From an uncultured Clostridia bacterium (lineage in GTDB: Bacteria; Bacillota; Clostridia; Christensenellales; UBA1242), in NCBI GenBank assembly GCA_947624105.1, contig CANQIX010000012.1, positions 1 to 32,131 of the forward strand: 32,131 nucleotides of DNA, in the 5' to 3' direction. The notes under the pieces are model-generated. The model was not told the DNA's origin, searched no databases, and worked only from the letters and a program-made list of their open reading frames with translations. A program made the position numbers and the translations under genes. Numbering within the stretch: position 1 is the first letter of the stretch; every line of letters begins with the position of its first letter. Shown here piece by piece: positions 1-9,270 of the stretch.

Positions 1-1
1 C

Positions 2-358
2 ACACTGCCAAACGGCTATGATACCCCACTTAAAGACAGTTTGAACCTTTCTGAAGGGCAAAAGCAACAACTCACAATCGCAAGGGCGATGATTAAAGAC
101 TCTCCTCTGCTTATCTTAGACGAAGCGACCTCTTCGGTTGACACCAGAACTGAACTTGTTATTCAAGAAGCGATGGATAAATTGACTAAGGGCAAAACTT
201 CGTTCATTATTGCGCACCGTCTTTCGACGATTCGAAACGCCGACATAATTTTGGTTATGAAAGATGGCGACATCGTTGAACAAGGCAATCACAAAAAATT
301 ACTTGCAAAAGGCGGCTTTTATGCCGAACTATATAACAGCCAATTTGCTGAAACATAA
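2..358 (+). CDS. ABC transporter ATP-binding/permease protein, C-terminal fragment (5' end outside window)
   Basis: Frame 2 is open from the window edge ([30 protein letters not shown]); signature-like LSEGQKQQ, Walker [14 protein letters not shown]-loop [13 protein letters not shown]. The listed TTG start at 41 is internal. Confidence 0.95.
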   Translation, partial: TLPNGYDTPLKDSLNLSEGQKQQLTIARAMIKDSPLLILDEATSSVDTRTELVIQEAMDKLTKGKTSFIIAHRLSTIRNADIILVMKDGDIVEQGNHKKLLAKGGFYAELYNSQFAET

Positions 359-430
359 ATTTATCTAATATCCTCCTAAATTTTTTTACTAAAAAAAGTA
401 AAAATTTTTCTAAAAAAGTATTAAATTTTC

Positions 431-458
431 TTGACTACCCCCCCCCGCGAGATATAAT
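431..458 (+). promoter_or_regulatory. sigma70-type promoter with a 9-C tract in the spacer
   Basis: TTGACT (431-436), 16-nt spacer A-C9-GCGAGA (437-452), TATAAT (453-458); upstream of the lipoprotein ORF at 501, which has an AGGAGG RBS. Confidence 0.8.
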
Positions 459-500
459 TCTAAATAGATACTAAAGTATCAAATCTTATAGGAGGCTTTT

Positions 501-1397
501 ATGAAAAAACTTTTATCAATCTTTGCATGCTTTGTGTTTCTTTTTGCTGCTGGGGTAACACTGACTGCATGCGATGATGGTAACGAAAACGAAGATGCAG
601 ACGCAACTGTAGTTTCAACCGTTACAGAGTTCTATGAAGCGCTCAACAATCAAGAAGATGGTTTGAAGATTGTTCTAAACGCCGGAACTTATGACTTAGA
701 TCCTGCACAACTTACATCTTCAGTAGTCGTTGATGGTTATGAATACACTAATTGGTATCTCTTAATCACAGAAGACAATGTTACCATTAAAGGTAAGGGA
801 GATGTAACCTTAACATCTTCACACTACACTGCAAATGGCATCTGGAGCACACAAAACTTCATCACAGTTGTTGGCGACAACTTCACACTCCAAAACGTTA
901 AAGTTGTTTCAAAGCAAGAAACCAACAAAGCCATTGAAGTTTTAGGTAAAAATCTTACACTTAAAGATGTAACTTTCAACGCTCCTGCCGATTATAAATT
1001 TGCTGGTTCTGTTTACTTCAACAACGTAATGAAAAAGGTTGCCGGAACAGAAACTTATGAAAGCACTGGTGGCGATATGAATGTTGGAACAGTTACATTT
1101 GAAAATGTAACCCTTAACAAAGGAAGAATCACTGCAAGCGGAGCAACAACTGGAAAGTTTGTATTTAAAACTGTAAATATAGACTGGACAGATATTGAAG
1201 CAGATGTTCTTGATCTCTATCCACTTTATAATTTAACAACAGCAACAAACACAGAAGCAGACTTTGATTTTGAAGGTCTTTCAACTGTAAAGATCAAAAT
1301 CGATGCACAAGAATTTGGCAGTTTTGATAACGTTGCAGCAGCACAAGCAGAAATGCCAGAAGGCGTTGTTGTAGAAATTTTACACCAAGCCGCATAA
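501..1397 (+). CDS. secreted lipoprotein, possible right-handed beta-helix-like repeats
   Basis: Signal peptide with lipobox LTAC (MKKLLSIFACFVFLFAAGVTLTAC); repeated xNVTLxxVxF/NLTLKDVTF strand-like motifs; AGGAGG RBS. Confidence 0.85.
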   Translation: MKKLLSIFACFVFLFAAGVTLTACDDGNENEDADATVVSTVTEFYEALNNQEDGLKIVLNAGTYDLDPAQLTSSVVVDGYEYTNWYLLITEDNVTIKGKGDVTLTSSHYTANGIWSTQNFITVVGDNFTLQNVKVVSKQETNKAIEVLGKNLTLKDVTFNAPADYKFAGSVYFNNVMKKVAGTETYESTGGDMNVGTVTFENVTLNKGRITASGATTGKFVFKTVNIDWTDIEADVLDLYPLYNLTTATNTEADFDFEGLSTVKIKIDAQEFGSFDNVAAAQAEMPEGVVVEILHQAA

Positions 1398-1422
1398 CAA
1401 AAAAAACATTTTTCACCATAAT

Positions 1423-1459
1423 AAAAAAGAGTCTTAAAACAAGACCCTTTTTTATTTTT
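1423..1459. terminator. bidirectional intrinsic terminator between convergent genes
   Basis: AAAAAAGAGTCTT-aaaac-AAGACCCTTTTTT hairpin with flanking A/T tracts. Confidence 0.75.
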
Positions 1460-1468
1460 GTTTTGCAC

Positions 1469-4400
1469 TTACCAAACTACGATAGAATCAATGCTTGCGC
1501 TGCCTGTGCATTTTATTTTAACTGTGTGGATTCTGTTTGCCTGAAGTTGTGAGATGTATGACATATAGATATCTCCTGTGCTTTCTTTAAGTTCGATAGA
1601 CGACATCTTTTCGCCATCAATGTAAACTTCAAACTCTCCACCAAATTCTCTTGATGACAAAATTCCAAATCTCTCGCCAGTGAAGGTGAACTCCATAATT
1701 GTGTTCTTTTTCCCAACGTATGTGTGCCCAAATGACGATTGTCCTGCCTTTCTATCCCATTCGCCCTTAAACACAAAAGCGTTTTCGTCTGGAGATAGGT
1801 GCTTTCCGCCTGTTATTCTAAAACTATACTTAACCTCTATATCGGTAAGCGAAAAATATCCGTTGTCAGTTTTTGTTACTTCAAGTTTTAGATATCTAAA
1901 ATTGGTTGAATTAAAGTCAAGCGTTTGAACAAGTCCGTTTGGTATAAGATTTACGTAAGGCTTTAAAAGTGTGAACTCTTCACCATCGTTGCTGTAATAA
2001 AGGTTTAAGTCGATTGGTCTTCCCTGGTTACCCGAAGCGAGTTTTCTAAGGTAAAGCACAAGTTGATTTGCCTTTATCTCCTTTTGCATATCAAACACAA
2101 GTCTGTAGGCATCTACCGTTGCTTTTACATCGCTTTTATTTCCGTCAAAACTTTCGAGTTTTGTATATTGTTTTGTATTTGCAGCGGTTGCAGAATTGCC
2201 GTCGAAGAGATTTTCTATGCCATAGTCGGCACTCCAAGGTTCAAAGTTCGATTGCTCTGCGCAGAAAGTTATTTCCTTTTGATATTTGTCCTCTTCGACG
2301 TAGTCATAACTATAGTTGTTTGCATAGAAGTAGTCGGTTTCAAATTCTTTTCCGTCAAATTCAAAACTGTTTCTATAAGCGCTTGCATATTTTATGCTTA
2401 CGCTTGCTGGCTGAGCCTCTTTCCCTGTTGGAAGTCCTGCCGCGCTAAGTTCTGGAACTGCTGGAGTGAATTTTCCCCAACCAAGTCCAACAAAACTGCT
2501 GATGTTTCTGGCGTCTGTAAACATAAGTTCCTTAAAGTATACCCACTGCCCGACCTTTAACTTGTCAATAAAGTCGATATATGTGCCTGGTTTAGCAACA
2601 TCTCTGCCGTTTTCGTCCTTTACCGTTTGGAAGCCTGCACCAGAATCCGATGGTTGTCTGTTCATTTCAACGCCAAACTTATAGGTCTTTCCGCCGTCAA
2701 GGGAGTAATATAGTGCCACACTCCATCTTCCGCGAAGTTGCAAACGATAGTCTGCTGTTTCGTCAACATATATTTTGCCGTTGATTTCGATGAGTTCGTT
2801 GTTTGGTGCAGGATTTTCAAAGGAATACCAAATGTCTGTATTGCTGTTTTGTGTTGGATTTGTGTTGTCTTCGGTGTATTTAGATTTGTAAATTGGATTT
2901 TCTTGTATATATTCATACGCCTCTTTGGCTGATGTAAAGAAGTCTTGATATTCTTTTACATTTTTATCGAAAACATAGTGAGTTCTTTCAAGCATAAGTT
3001 TGTTGAATGCGTTGCTTGTTTCAAATTCAAGCACCAAATCAACCTCTTGCGTTTCAATTCCGCTTCCTTCTGGAGCGGTTATTTCAAGTGTAACGATAAT
3101 CTCTCCCGATGTGCCTTTGTGGTCTGGGTGGTAGAGGTAACAATTTTTTACGTCAACGGTTTCGCCGGCCTCATTCGTGGTTTGATATTGCGAAAGAGTG
3201 CCATTTGTTGGAGATGTTATCTCTTTGATGGTATATTCAAAACCGTTAGGAAGAACAATGCTGCCTTCGTGGAGATATTGCCCTGCTGAATTTACTGTAT
3301 ATCTTCTTAAATCAACTACAAAATCTTCGTTTTCGTCTATTCTGTAAGGTTGTTGCGTTTTGATGTATTTCTTTTCGCCGTCATAGACAAAACTTCTTCC
3401 TGTTTGGTATACGCTTGCAACCGGAATAAAGGTTGGATAGTTTTCAAAGCCTTCGATTCCATCGGCATAGGTATCGCTGACAGAATAGCCGACAAGTTTT
3501 TGATAGAAGTATTTAACATTTTGATGAGTTGCAAGTGTAACTGCTCTTGCCCAATTTGTTTCGCCCTGTCCACCGGTCTGGCTGTTTATCGCCTTTATGA
3601 ACATATCTGGCCCAAAACTATGCAAAATTGCTGCGTAGTTGCTGAGGTCGTTTTCTCTGTTTACGCCGTTGCCTCTAATCGCTTGGTTGATTGCCCAAGT
3701 TGCTGAGGTGTATCTGTTCCAATCCGACAAGCCGTTTGCGCCATAATTTTCCATCTGTCTTTCTGACGAAATTCTTGTAAAGAGAGCATACTCAACAAGG
3801 TTAAGGGCGTTGTTTGTAACTTCTCCGCCTTCACCTCTTCCCCAACCTTGGAAGTTGTGGTTATATTCGTGCATATTTCCCCACGCGCCGGAAGTTGAAA
3901 GTGCTTTATAGTTTAGCGAACTCGACATCCAAGATGCTGGGCAGTTTACCGATCTTCTTCCTGGAAAGGCAACCGCTGCACCAGCCGCAACAAATGGATC
4001 ATATAGGAAGACGATTCCCTGCTTGCTTGATCCCGCTCTTATTGCGTTTGATACGTTTGAAACTTTATCCCAATAGATTGCTGCATCATAAAGTTGCTCA
4101 TAACTATATGCCGTTGAATAACTCTTTGGTCCAGAGTGAAGCACGCCGTGATCCCAAACTTCTAAGTCAAAGTATGGTGCAGTTGACTTTCGATTGTTTT
4201 CAAACTCTTCCTTTGTGGTGTATCCAAGAATGAAATGCGAGTAATTTACTGCGCCAGAAATTGTAACTGTGAAAGTAACATCTTCGTTTCTTATGTATAT
4301 TGGTCCACCTAAAAACGAACCTATGTAAGCGGTGTAAACGTTGCGCTCTTCGTCATATTCAGCAAGTTCCTTTGTAACTTCAAGTGTGTTCAACAATATT

Positions 4401-5185
4401 GGCATACGATTTAACTCTTTTGCCGACCAAATGTTGTTTGCTTGCCCGTTATAAAGTGCCTGCCCGATGTGGAAAACTAAGCCGATTGTTCTTCCCTTTT
4501 GATTGGCTGCTATGTCGCTTGCGACAATTCTATCAAAGTCATCTCCGTCGATTTCAACTTTGATAACTTCGCCGGCTGGAGCATACAACCCTGTTACGCT
4601 GTAACTGTCGTATCCGCGATTTCTAAGTGTAATCTGCTTTATCACACCTCTTTCGTTGGCAGAAACGTTTCCGCCATAAAGCCCTACCGATGCCGAGTGC
4701 TTGTAAAGTTTGCGAGGAGAACCGTCTTCATAAGTTAAAACCTCTCCATTTCTCCAAAGCACACCATCTTTGTCGATTTTATCATACGAACCGCCTGTGT
4801 TTGTTGTTGCAACGCCACAAAGCGATATGTTTTCATTTATAATTACTTTTCTTTCTTCCTCTGTGTAGCCCGGTCCTTTTCCGTAAGATGGATAGTCTTT
4901 TCCATACTCTTCTTTAAAACCTTCGTCGTGCATAACCTCAGGAACATTTCTTGTTGTGTAACCTACAATTTTTGCAGAGTAACCAACCATCGATGTCGTT
5001 CCATAGTCTTTTGCATAAACCTCGGTTGGCTCAACATTCATAACTGGTGGTGTATGAGGAGTGGTGTCGTCCTTGCCCATAAAAGAAAGAATTATTGGCA
5101 CTGCGATGCTGGCAATAATGGCTATTACAATTAAGAAAATGATAACGGTTATTGCTTCTTGACTCATTCTTTTTGTCTTGCTCAT
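1469..5185 (-). CDS. membrane-anchored peptidase M60 (enhancin-like) family metalloprotease with C-terminal F5/8-type (discoidin-like) carbohydrate-binding region
   Basis: HEYNHNFQGWGRGEGGEVTNN matches the M60 gluzincin pattern HExxH...E (HEYNH codons at 3871-3857); N-terminal single TM helix; C-terminal NLFDGNSATAANTKQ...LVFDMQKEIKANQLVLYLR...RYLKLEVT resembles an F5/8 type C domain. Confidence 0.85.
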   Translation of the reverse strand: MSKTKRMSQEAITVIIFLIVIAIIASIAVPIILSFMGKDDTTPHTPPVMNVEPTEVYAKDYGTTSMVGYSAKIVGYTTRNVPEVMHDEGFKEEYGKDYPSYGKGPGYTEEERKVIINENISLCGVATTNTGGSYDKIDKDGVLWRNGEVLTYEDGSPRKLYKHSASVGLYGGNVSANERGVIKQITLRNRGYDSYSVTGLYAPAGEVIKVEIDGDDFDRIVASDIAANQKGRTIGLVFHIGQALYNGQANNIWSAKELNRMPILLNTLEVTKELAEYDEERNVYTAYIGSFLGGPIYIRNEDVTFTVTISGAVNYSHFILGYTTKEEFENNRKSTAPYFDLEVWDHGVLHSGPKSYSTAYSYEQLYDAAIYWDKVSNVSNAIRAGSSKQGIVFLYDPFVAAGAAVAFPGRRSVNCPASWMSSSLNYKALSTSGAWGNMHEYNHNFQGWGRGEGGEVTNNALNLVEYALFTRISSERQMENYGANGLSDWNRYTSATWAINQAIRGNGVNRENDLSNYAAILHSFGPDMFIKAINSQTGGQGETNWARAVTLATHQNVKYFYQKLVGYSVSDTYADGIEGFENYPTFIPVASVYQTGRSFVYDGEKKYIKTQQPYRIDENEDFVVDLRRYTVNSAGQYLHEGSIVLPNGFEYTIKEITSPTNGTLSQYQTTNEAGETVDVKNCYLYHPDHKGTSGEIIVTLEITAPEGSGIETQEVDLVLEFETSNAFNKLMLERTHYVFDKNVKEYQDFFTSAKEAYEYIQENPIYKSKYTEDNTNPTQNSNTDIWYSFENPAPNNELIEINGKIYVDETADYRLQLRGRWSVALYYSLDGGKTYKFGVEMNRQPSDSGAGFQTVKDENGRDVAKPGTYIDFIDKLKVGQWVYFKELMFTDARNISSFVGLGWGKFTPAVPELSAAGLPTGKEAQPASVSIKYASAYRNSFEFDGKEFETDYFYANNYSYDYVEEDKYQKEITFCAEQSNFEPWSADYGIENLFDGNSATAANTKQYTKLESFDGNKSDVKATVDAYRLVFDMQKEIKANQLVLYLRKLASGNQGRPIDLNLYYSNDGEEFTLLKPYVNLIPNGLVQTLDFNSTNFRYLKLEVTKTDNGYFSLTDIEVKYSFRITGGKHLSPDENAFVFKGEWDRKAGQSSFGHTYVGKKNTIMEFTFTGERFGILSSREFGGEFEVYIDGEKMSSIELKESTGDIYMSYISQLQANRIHTVKIKCTGSASIDSIVVW

Positions 5186-5217
5186 AGAACCACCTTCCTA
5201 TTAAAATTTTCATTAAG

Positions 5218-5246
5218 ATTATAATAAAATATATGCCAAATGTCAA
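5218..5246 (-). promoter_or_regulatory. promoter of the M60 protease gene
   Basis: On the minus strand TTGACA-N17-TATAAT (plus-strand TGTCAA 5241-5246, ATTATA 5218-5223). Confidence 0.7.
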
Positions 5247-5330
5247 TAACAAATTTTCAATTTGGCATCATATTTTTTACATTAAAACACAGAAAATTTT
5301 TGCCCCAAAAAGCAAGTTGTTCCACTAAGT

Positions 5331-6272
5331 TTATAAGTTATCTTTAAACGAGCGAAAAATAATGTCGTAACTTTCCTTTTCGCTAAGATTTCTCGTTCCA
5401 AATTCGTTTAAACTTGTGTCCCTTTTTAAGTGCAATTTAACTAAAAGGTGCACAAAATCGCTCTTAAAGTTTTTCCAATCAAAGATTAAACTTATCAAAA
5501 ACGCAACCGGAGTCAAAATTACAAATGCCGGAACGATCAGCCAGAACCAAGGCCAATACTTCGTTTCGCCGGCGTGCGCCCCAAATGGTATTTTTGTGAA
5601 CACCTCCGGACAGAAAAACGTCAAGAATTTGCCTATTGCATCTTTCCCCGGTCCCCAAATTTTTGATGGATTTCGGTATGCGATACTAAAGATGTCATCG
5701 CCACGCAAATTTGTAAAACCAAGTTCGCTCTGCAAAACTTGATTTACAATGATAAACAACATTATTCCCAAGAGCCACACTGGGCAAAGTAGCACTCTGC
5801 GATAGGAAAGCGTGTGAAGTTTGAACAGCACCATAAGAAGTGGCACGCCCCAAAGAATGGTGTGGTGAATGTAGAACCTTATGATGTCAAGTTGCTCTGT
5901 AGCCTGACTTGCCTTTTCAATCACCTCAGTTGGATAGAGCACCGCAATAAACCCACCTAAAAGTCCAAGGTAAAACATATAGTCTTTTGCCGATTTACTT
6001 TTTGAGAAAAAGATAAAAGGAAACAAAAGCAAGTTTGCACCACAAATGTTTGTAAACCAAACCTCACGCACGTATAACTCGATATTGTTTTGATAAGGCG
6101 GAAACAAGATTTTCAAAAAGTGCAGTGCAAGAGCGAAGATAAGAATCGAAAAAAGCACAATCTTTTTTGTTTTCTCGCTGCGCCTTCTAAGTAAAAAGTA
6201 AAGCCCAACAACACTTGCAATACTTAGCGCCAAAAAGAAAAAATACCAACCATTAAACAACTTAACTTCCAT
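5331..6272 (-). CDS. polytopic membrane protein resembling the YwaF/TP0381 (TMEM164-like) family
   Basis: Multiple TM segments; TNICGANLLLFPFIFF...YLGLLGGFIAVLYP...RFYIHHTILWGVPLL pattern recalled for this family. Confidence 0.55.
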   Translation of the reverse strand: MEVKLFNGWYFFFLALSIASVVGLYFLLRRRSEKTKKIVLFSILIFALALHFLKILFPPYQNNIELYVREVWFTNICGANLLLFPFIFFSKSKSAKDYMFYLGLLGGFIAVLYPTEVIEKASQATEQLDIIRFYIHHTILWGVPLLMVLFKLHTLSYRRVLLCPVWLLGIMLFIIVNQVLQSELGFTNLRGDDIFSIAYRNPSKIWGPGKDAIGKFLTFFCPEVFTKIPFGAHAGETKYWPWFWLIVPAFVILTPVAFLISLIFDWKNFKSDFVHLLVKLHLKRDTSLNEFGTRNLSEKESYDIIFRSFKDNL

Positions 6273-6461
6273 AGCAATACCTCTGCTTAATTATTTTAAT
6301 TTTATCACACTATTTTAAAGATAACAAATATTTTAAAAAATTATTTTTTTTGAAAAAATAATATTTTTTGCGCAGAAATTACGGATTTTTCGTTATTTTT
6401 TTATTATTTTTCAAAAATTATATGCTATAATATTTTTGTCATTAAAAATAAGGAGAAAATT

Positions 6462-7304
6462 ATGCAACTTTTACTTGCAAGCAATGTCATCGCAAAAAGA
6501 GTTTTTTCAACTCTGTATATCTACATAGACATTGCCTTTTTAGTTTTGTTCTGCATCGCCCTTATCTGCAAAAAGAAATATCTAACTTTGCTTTGGGCGT
6601 TGTTTGGCGGAGTGCTGTATATGGTGGTGGACTATGGCATCTTCCACGTGCTTATGCATTCACGTTTTATCGAGGGCGGAAATTTGTTTTGGGTTTTGCT
6701 TTGGATGAGTATGAGTTACGGCATCACAAACTTTGCTCTGCTTTGGCTTTGGATTGGAAAGGACAAGCACGCCATTGAATTTACTCTTGCAATCTTTATT
6801 TGGTGGCTTGTTGCACCTATGATTGCCTCTAGTTTCGGTGCGAATATGGGACAAATAACGATTTGGCGTGAAACATCTGGTTATCACGGCTATATGGCAA
6901 TTATCCTTGCAGTAACCTTTGGCGCTGCAATAGTATACAACCTTATTCAAAAGGATAGGTCAAAGAGATTTCCTATTCTTAGACTGCTTTTAATTGGCAT
7001 TGCCGTTCAATTTGCGTGGGAATTTTTCTTGCTTATCGGCGGAATAAGAAGCGATGGATTCTCTTTTGAACAAAAAATAACGACAATCATCGTAAATTCG
7101 CTGCTAGAAACTAATTTGGGCGGTGTAATGATATTCTGTCTGTTCGTTTTGATAACCAAGTTCTTTAACGAAAATTTAACAAAACGTAAAGACAAAATTT
7201 CGTTCACAGAGAGAATAAAAGAAATTAACGAAACTCCAAGTTGTTTCAAATTGGAAAGGCACGAAAAATCAAGTAATAACAACTCTAGCCCTACCGACGT
7301 TTGA
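6462..7304 (+). CDS. polytopic membrane protein of unknown function
   Basis: Long ORF with about 7-8 hydrophobic segments, RBS aaggagaaa, promoter-like sequence upstream. Confidence 0.8.
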   Translation: MQLLLASNVIAKRVFSTLYIYIDIAFLVLFCIALICKKKYLTLLWALFGGVLYMVVDYGIFHVLMHSRFIEGGNLFWVLLWMSMSYGITNFALLWLWIGKDKHAIEFTLAIFIWWLVAPMIASSFGANMGQITIWRETSGYHGYMAIILAVTFGAAIVYNLIQKDRSKRFPILRLLLIGIAVQFAWEFFLLIGGIRSDGFSFEQKITTIIVNSLLETNLGGVMIFCLFVLITKFFNENLTKRKDKISFTERIKEINETPSCFKLERHEKSSNNNSSPTDV

Positions 7305-7329
7305 CAAACCGGCCGAAAATTCTTATAAT
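7301..7329 (+). promoter_or_regulatory. consensus sigma70-type promoter overlapping the stop codon of the upstream gene
   Basis: TTGACA (7301-7306), 17-nt spacer, TATAAT (7324-7329); stop TGA of the upstream CDS is 7302-7304. Confidence 0.75.
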
Positions 7330-7347
7330 GAGGTATAAGGAGTTTAA

Positions 7348-8241
7348 ATGAAATTAGATATAAACCTATTGAAAGAGAATCCAGCCGAACTTGAAGAATT
7401 TGCAAAAACAAGAAAAGAACTTGAAAAAAACGGAAAATTCCACACCGACGAAAACGCTGTCAACCCAGATAGTTACGATCCAATAACTGAGGATTTTCCA
7501 TTTATTCGCAAGGGCTTTGTTTGGTGGCTGAAAGGACTCTTTTACAACGGCGCACTTAACTCTTATGCGAAAAAAATCAATAAAAACCTCACAAATCTTC
7601 AAATTGTGGGCAAAGAAAACTTAAAAGGCGTAAAAGGCGCGATAATCACCTGCAACCATATCAGCAAGGCAGACAGTTTTGCTGTGCGCGAGGCTGTGGC
7701 AGAAAACATTATGTTTGTGGCAAGCGAATATAACAACTGGAAAGGTCCAATGGGCGTAATTGCACGCAACACCGGATACATTCCACTTAACCTAACTCCA
7801 AGCCTTAAACTTATGCGCAAGTTTAATGAAAGCATACACTATTACCTTGGAAAGAAGAAAAAGATTTTGATTTATCCAGAACAAGCGATGTGGAGAGAAT
7901 ATAAAAAACCACGCCCACTTCAAAATGGTGCGTTCCACTATGCCGCTTTAAACAATGTGCCAATTCTTCCACTCTTTATCACAATCACGCCAAAGGAATC
8001 TCCTGTTGACGAACAAGGCAGAGCCAACTTTGGAAATTACACCATACACATCTTGCCACCAATATATCCAGAGCCAACTCGCAGTGTGAAAGAAAACGAA
8101 CATTTCTTAAAGATGGAAAACTATTGCCTGTGGAAAGACTGCTACGAAACCACCTACGGAAAGCCTTTAAAATATGACACAACAGAAAGTGCTTGGAAAG
8201 AAAAATATTCTTCTTATGACGAAGTTTTGACACAAAATTAA
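7348..8241 (+). CDS. PlsC-like 1-acyl-glycerol-phosphate acyltransferase family protein
   Basis: ITCNHISKADSFAV (NHxSxxD-like motif), IYPEQAMWRE, NNVPILPLFIT motifs of LPLAT acyltransferases; RBS aaggag. Confidence 0.85.
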   Translation: MKLDINLLKENPAELEEFAKTRKELEKNGKFHTDENAVNPDSYDPITEDFPFIRKGFVWWLKGLFYNGALNSYAKKINKNLTNLQIVGKENLKGVKGAIITCNHISKADSFAVREAVAENIMFVASEYNNWKGPMGVIARNTGYIPLNLTPSLKLMRKFNESIHYYLGKKKKILIYPEQAMWREYKKPRPLQNGAFHYAALNNVPILPLFITITPKESPVDEQGRANFGNYTIHILPPIYPEPTRSVKENEHFLKMENYCLWKDCYETTYGKPLKYDTTESAWKEKYSSYDEVLTQN

Positions 8242-8258
8242 GAAAAAATAGGTATTTT

Positions 8259-8290
8259 AAAAAAATTAAGGCATTTTGCCTTAATTTTTT
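8259..8290. terminator. bidirectional terminator
   Basis: AAAAAATTAAGGC-attttt-like loop-GCCTTAATTTTTT between convergent genes. Confidence 0.8.
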
Positions 8291-8299
8291 GCTTTTTAT

Positions 8300-8746
8300 T
8301 TAATTTTTTCCAGTCGAACCGAATCCGCCTTGTCCTCTGTCGGTGCTAGACAAATCGTCAACTTCTTCAAAGTCTGCCATTAGGTATGGAACGAAAACAA
8401 ACTGTGCAATTCTGTCGCCGCTGCAAACCTTTCTTGCCTCTTTTGAGTGGTTATGTAGTGGAACGATAAGTTCGCCACGATAGTCAGCGTCAATCACCGA
8501 CACCTTTGTTGCCGGAGCAAGCCCCTGCTTACTTCCAAGTCCGCTCCTTCCAAACATAAGTCCAACATATCCTTCTGGAATTTCATACGCAACACCGGTG
8601 TTTATAAATTTTGTTTCGCCTGGTGCAATTTCAACTGGTGCATCAAGCAGAGCATATATATCCGCACCTGCTGCGTTTGTCGAACCATAAGTTGGAATTA
8701 TCGCTCTTTTATCTAACTTTTTCACTCTTAACTTAGTTTTTTTCAT
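8300..8746 (-). CDS. dut: dUTP diphosphatase
   Basis: dUTPase motifs: NAAGADIYA, MFGRSGLGSKQGL, GVIDADY-like SVIDADYRGEL, GDRIAQFVF, and C-terminal STDRGQGGFGSTG. Confidence 0.96.
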   Translation of the reverse strand: MKKTKLRVKKLDKRAIIPTYGSTNAAGADIYALLDAPVEIAPGETKFINTGVAYEIPEGYVGLMFGRSGLGSKQGLAPATKVSVIDADYRGELIVPLHNHSKEARKVCSGDRIAQFVFVPYLMADFEEVDDLSSTDRGQGGFGSTGKN

Positions 8747-8754
8747 CGTATCTC

Positions 8755-9246
8755 CTAATCGCAGAAGAGGATCACCTCTCCCGCCTTTTGGGATTTCTGC
8801 ACATCAATCACTCGCTGGTTGGAAGATCCGCGCCATTTAAGTGTTGGATTGTGCAATTCCTCTACAAACTGTCCGTCGACAAGCACGTCGAGATATTTGC
8901 ATATCTCTTTGTCTTTTAGGTTGTCATACAAAAAACCTGTCCAAGCCCACAAAGTTTTGTCTTTAAAGCGGTTTTTGAACGCTTTTGCAAGCCGTGTAAC
9001 CTCGTCGATATTCTTTGGGTGCATAGGCTCTCCGCCAAGCAGAGATAGCCCTTCAATCATCTCTTTTGAGCATAGGTCTAAGATATGCTCGATTGTTGCG
9101 TCTGTAAACTCCTTTCCTCCGTTAAAGTCGTGAGTTTCTGGGTTGAAACAATTTTTGCAGTTAAAGGTGCACCCTTGAACAAAGATTGAAACACGGACGC
9201 CCGGACCGTCTGCGATGTCCATCTTTCTTATCTTATTGTATCTCAT
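8755..9246 (-). CDS. nrdG: anaerobic ribonucleoside-triphosphate reductase activating protein (radical SAM)
   Basis: DGPGVRVSIFVQGCTFNCKNCFN (CxxxCxxC), SLLGGEPMHPKN; adjacent to nrdD. Confidence 0.96.
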   Translation of the reverse strand: MRYNKIRKMDIADGPGVRVSIFVQGCTFNCKNCFNPETHDFNGGKEFTDATIEHILDLCSKEMIEGLSLLGGEPMHPKNIDEVTRLAKAFKNRFKDKTLWAWTGFLYDNLKDKEICKYLDVLVDGQFVEELHNPTLKWRGSSNQRVIDVQKSQKAGEVILFCD

Positions 9247-9270
9247 TGCTTTTTCCTTTGTTTAAGATGT

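Noticed and set aside
1680-4738. Plus-strand and alternate-frame ORFs within the M60 gene region
   Set aside because: Overlap the strongly supported M60 protease; Cys/Phe-rich antisense translations typical of shadow ORFs.
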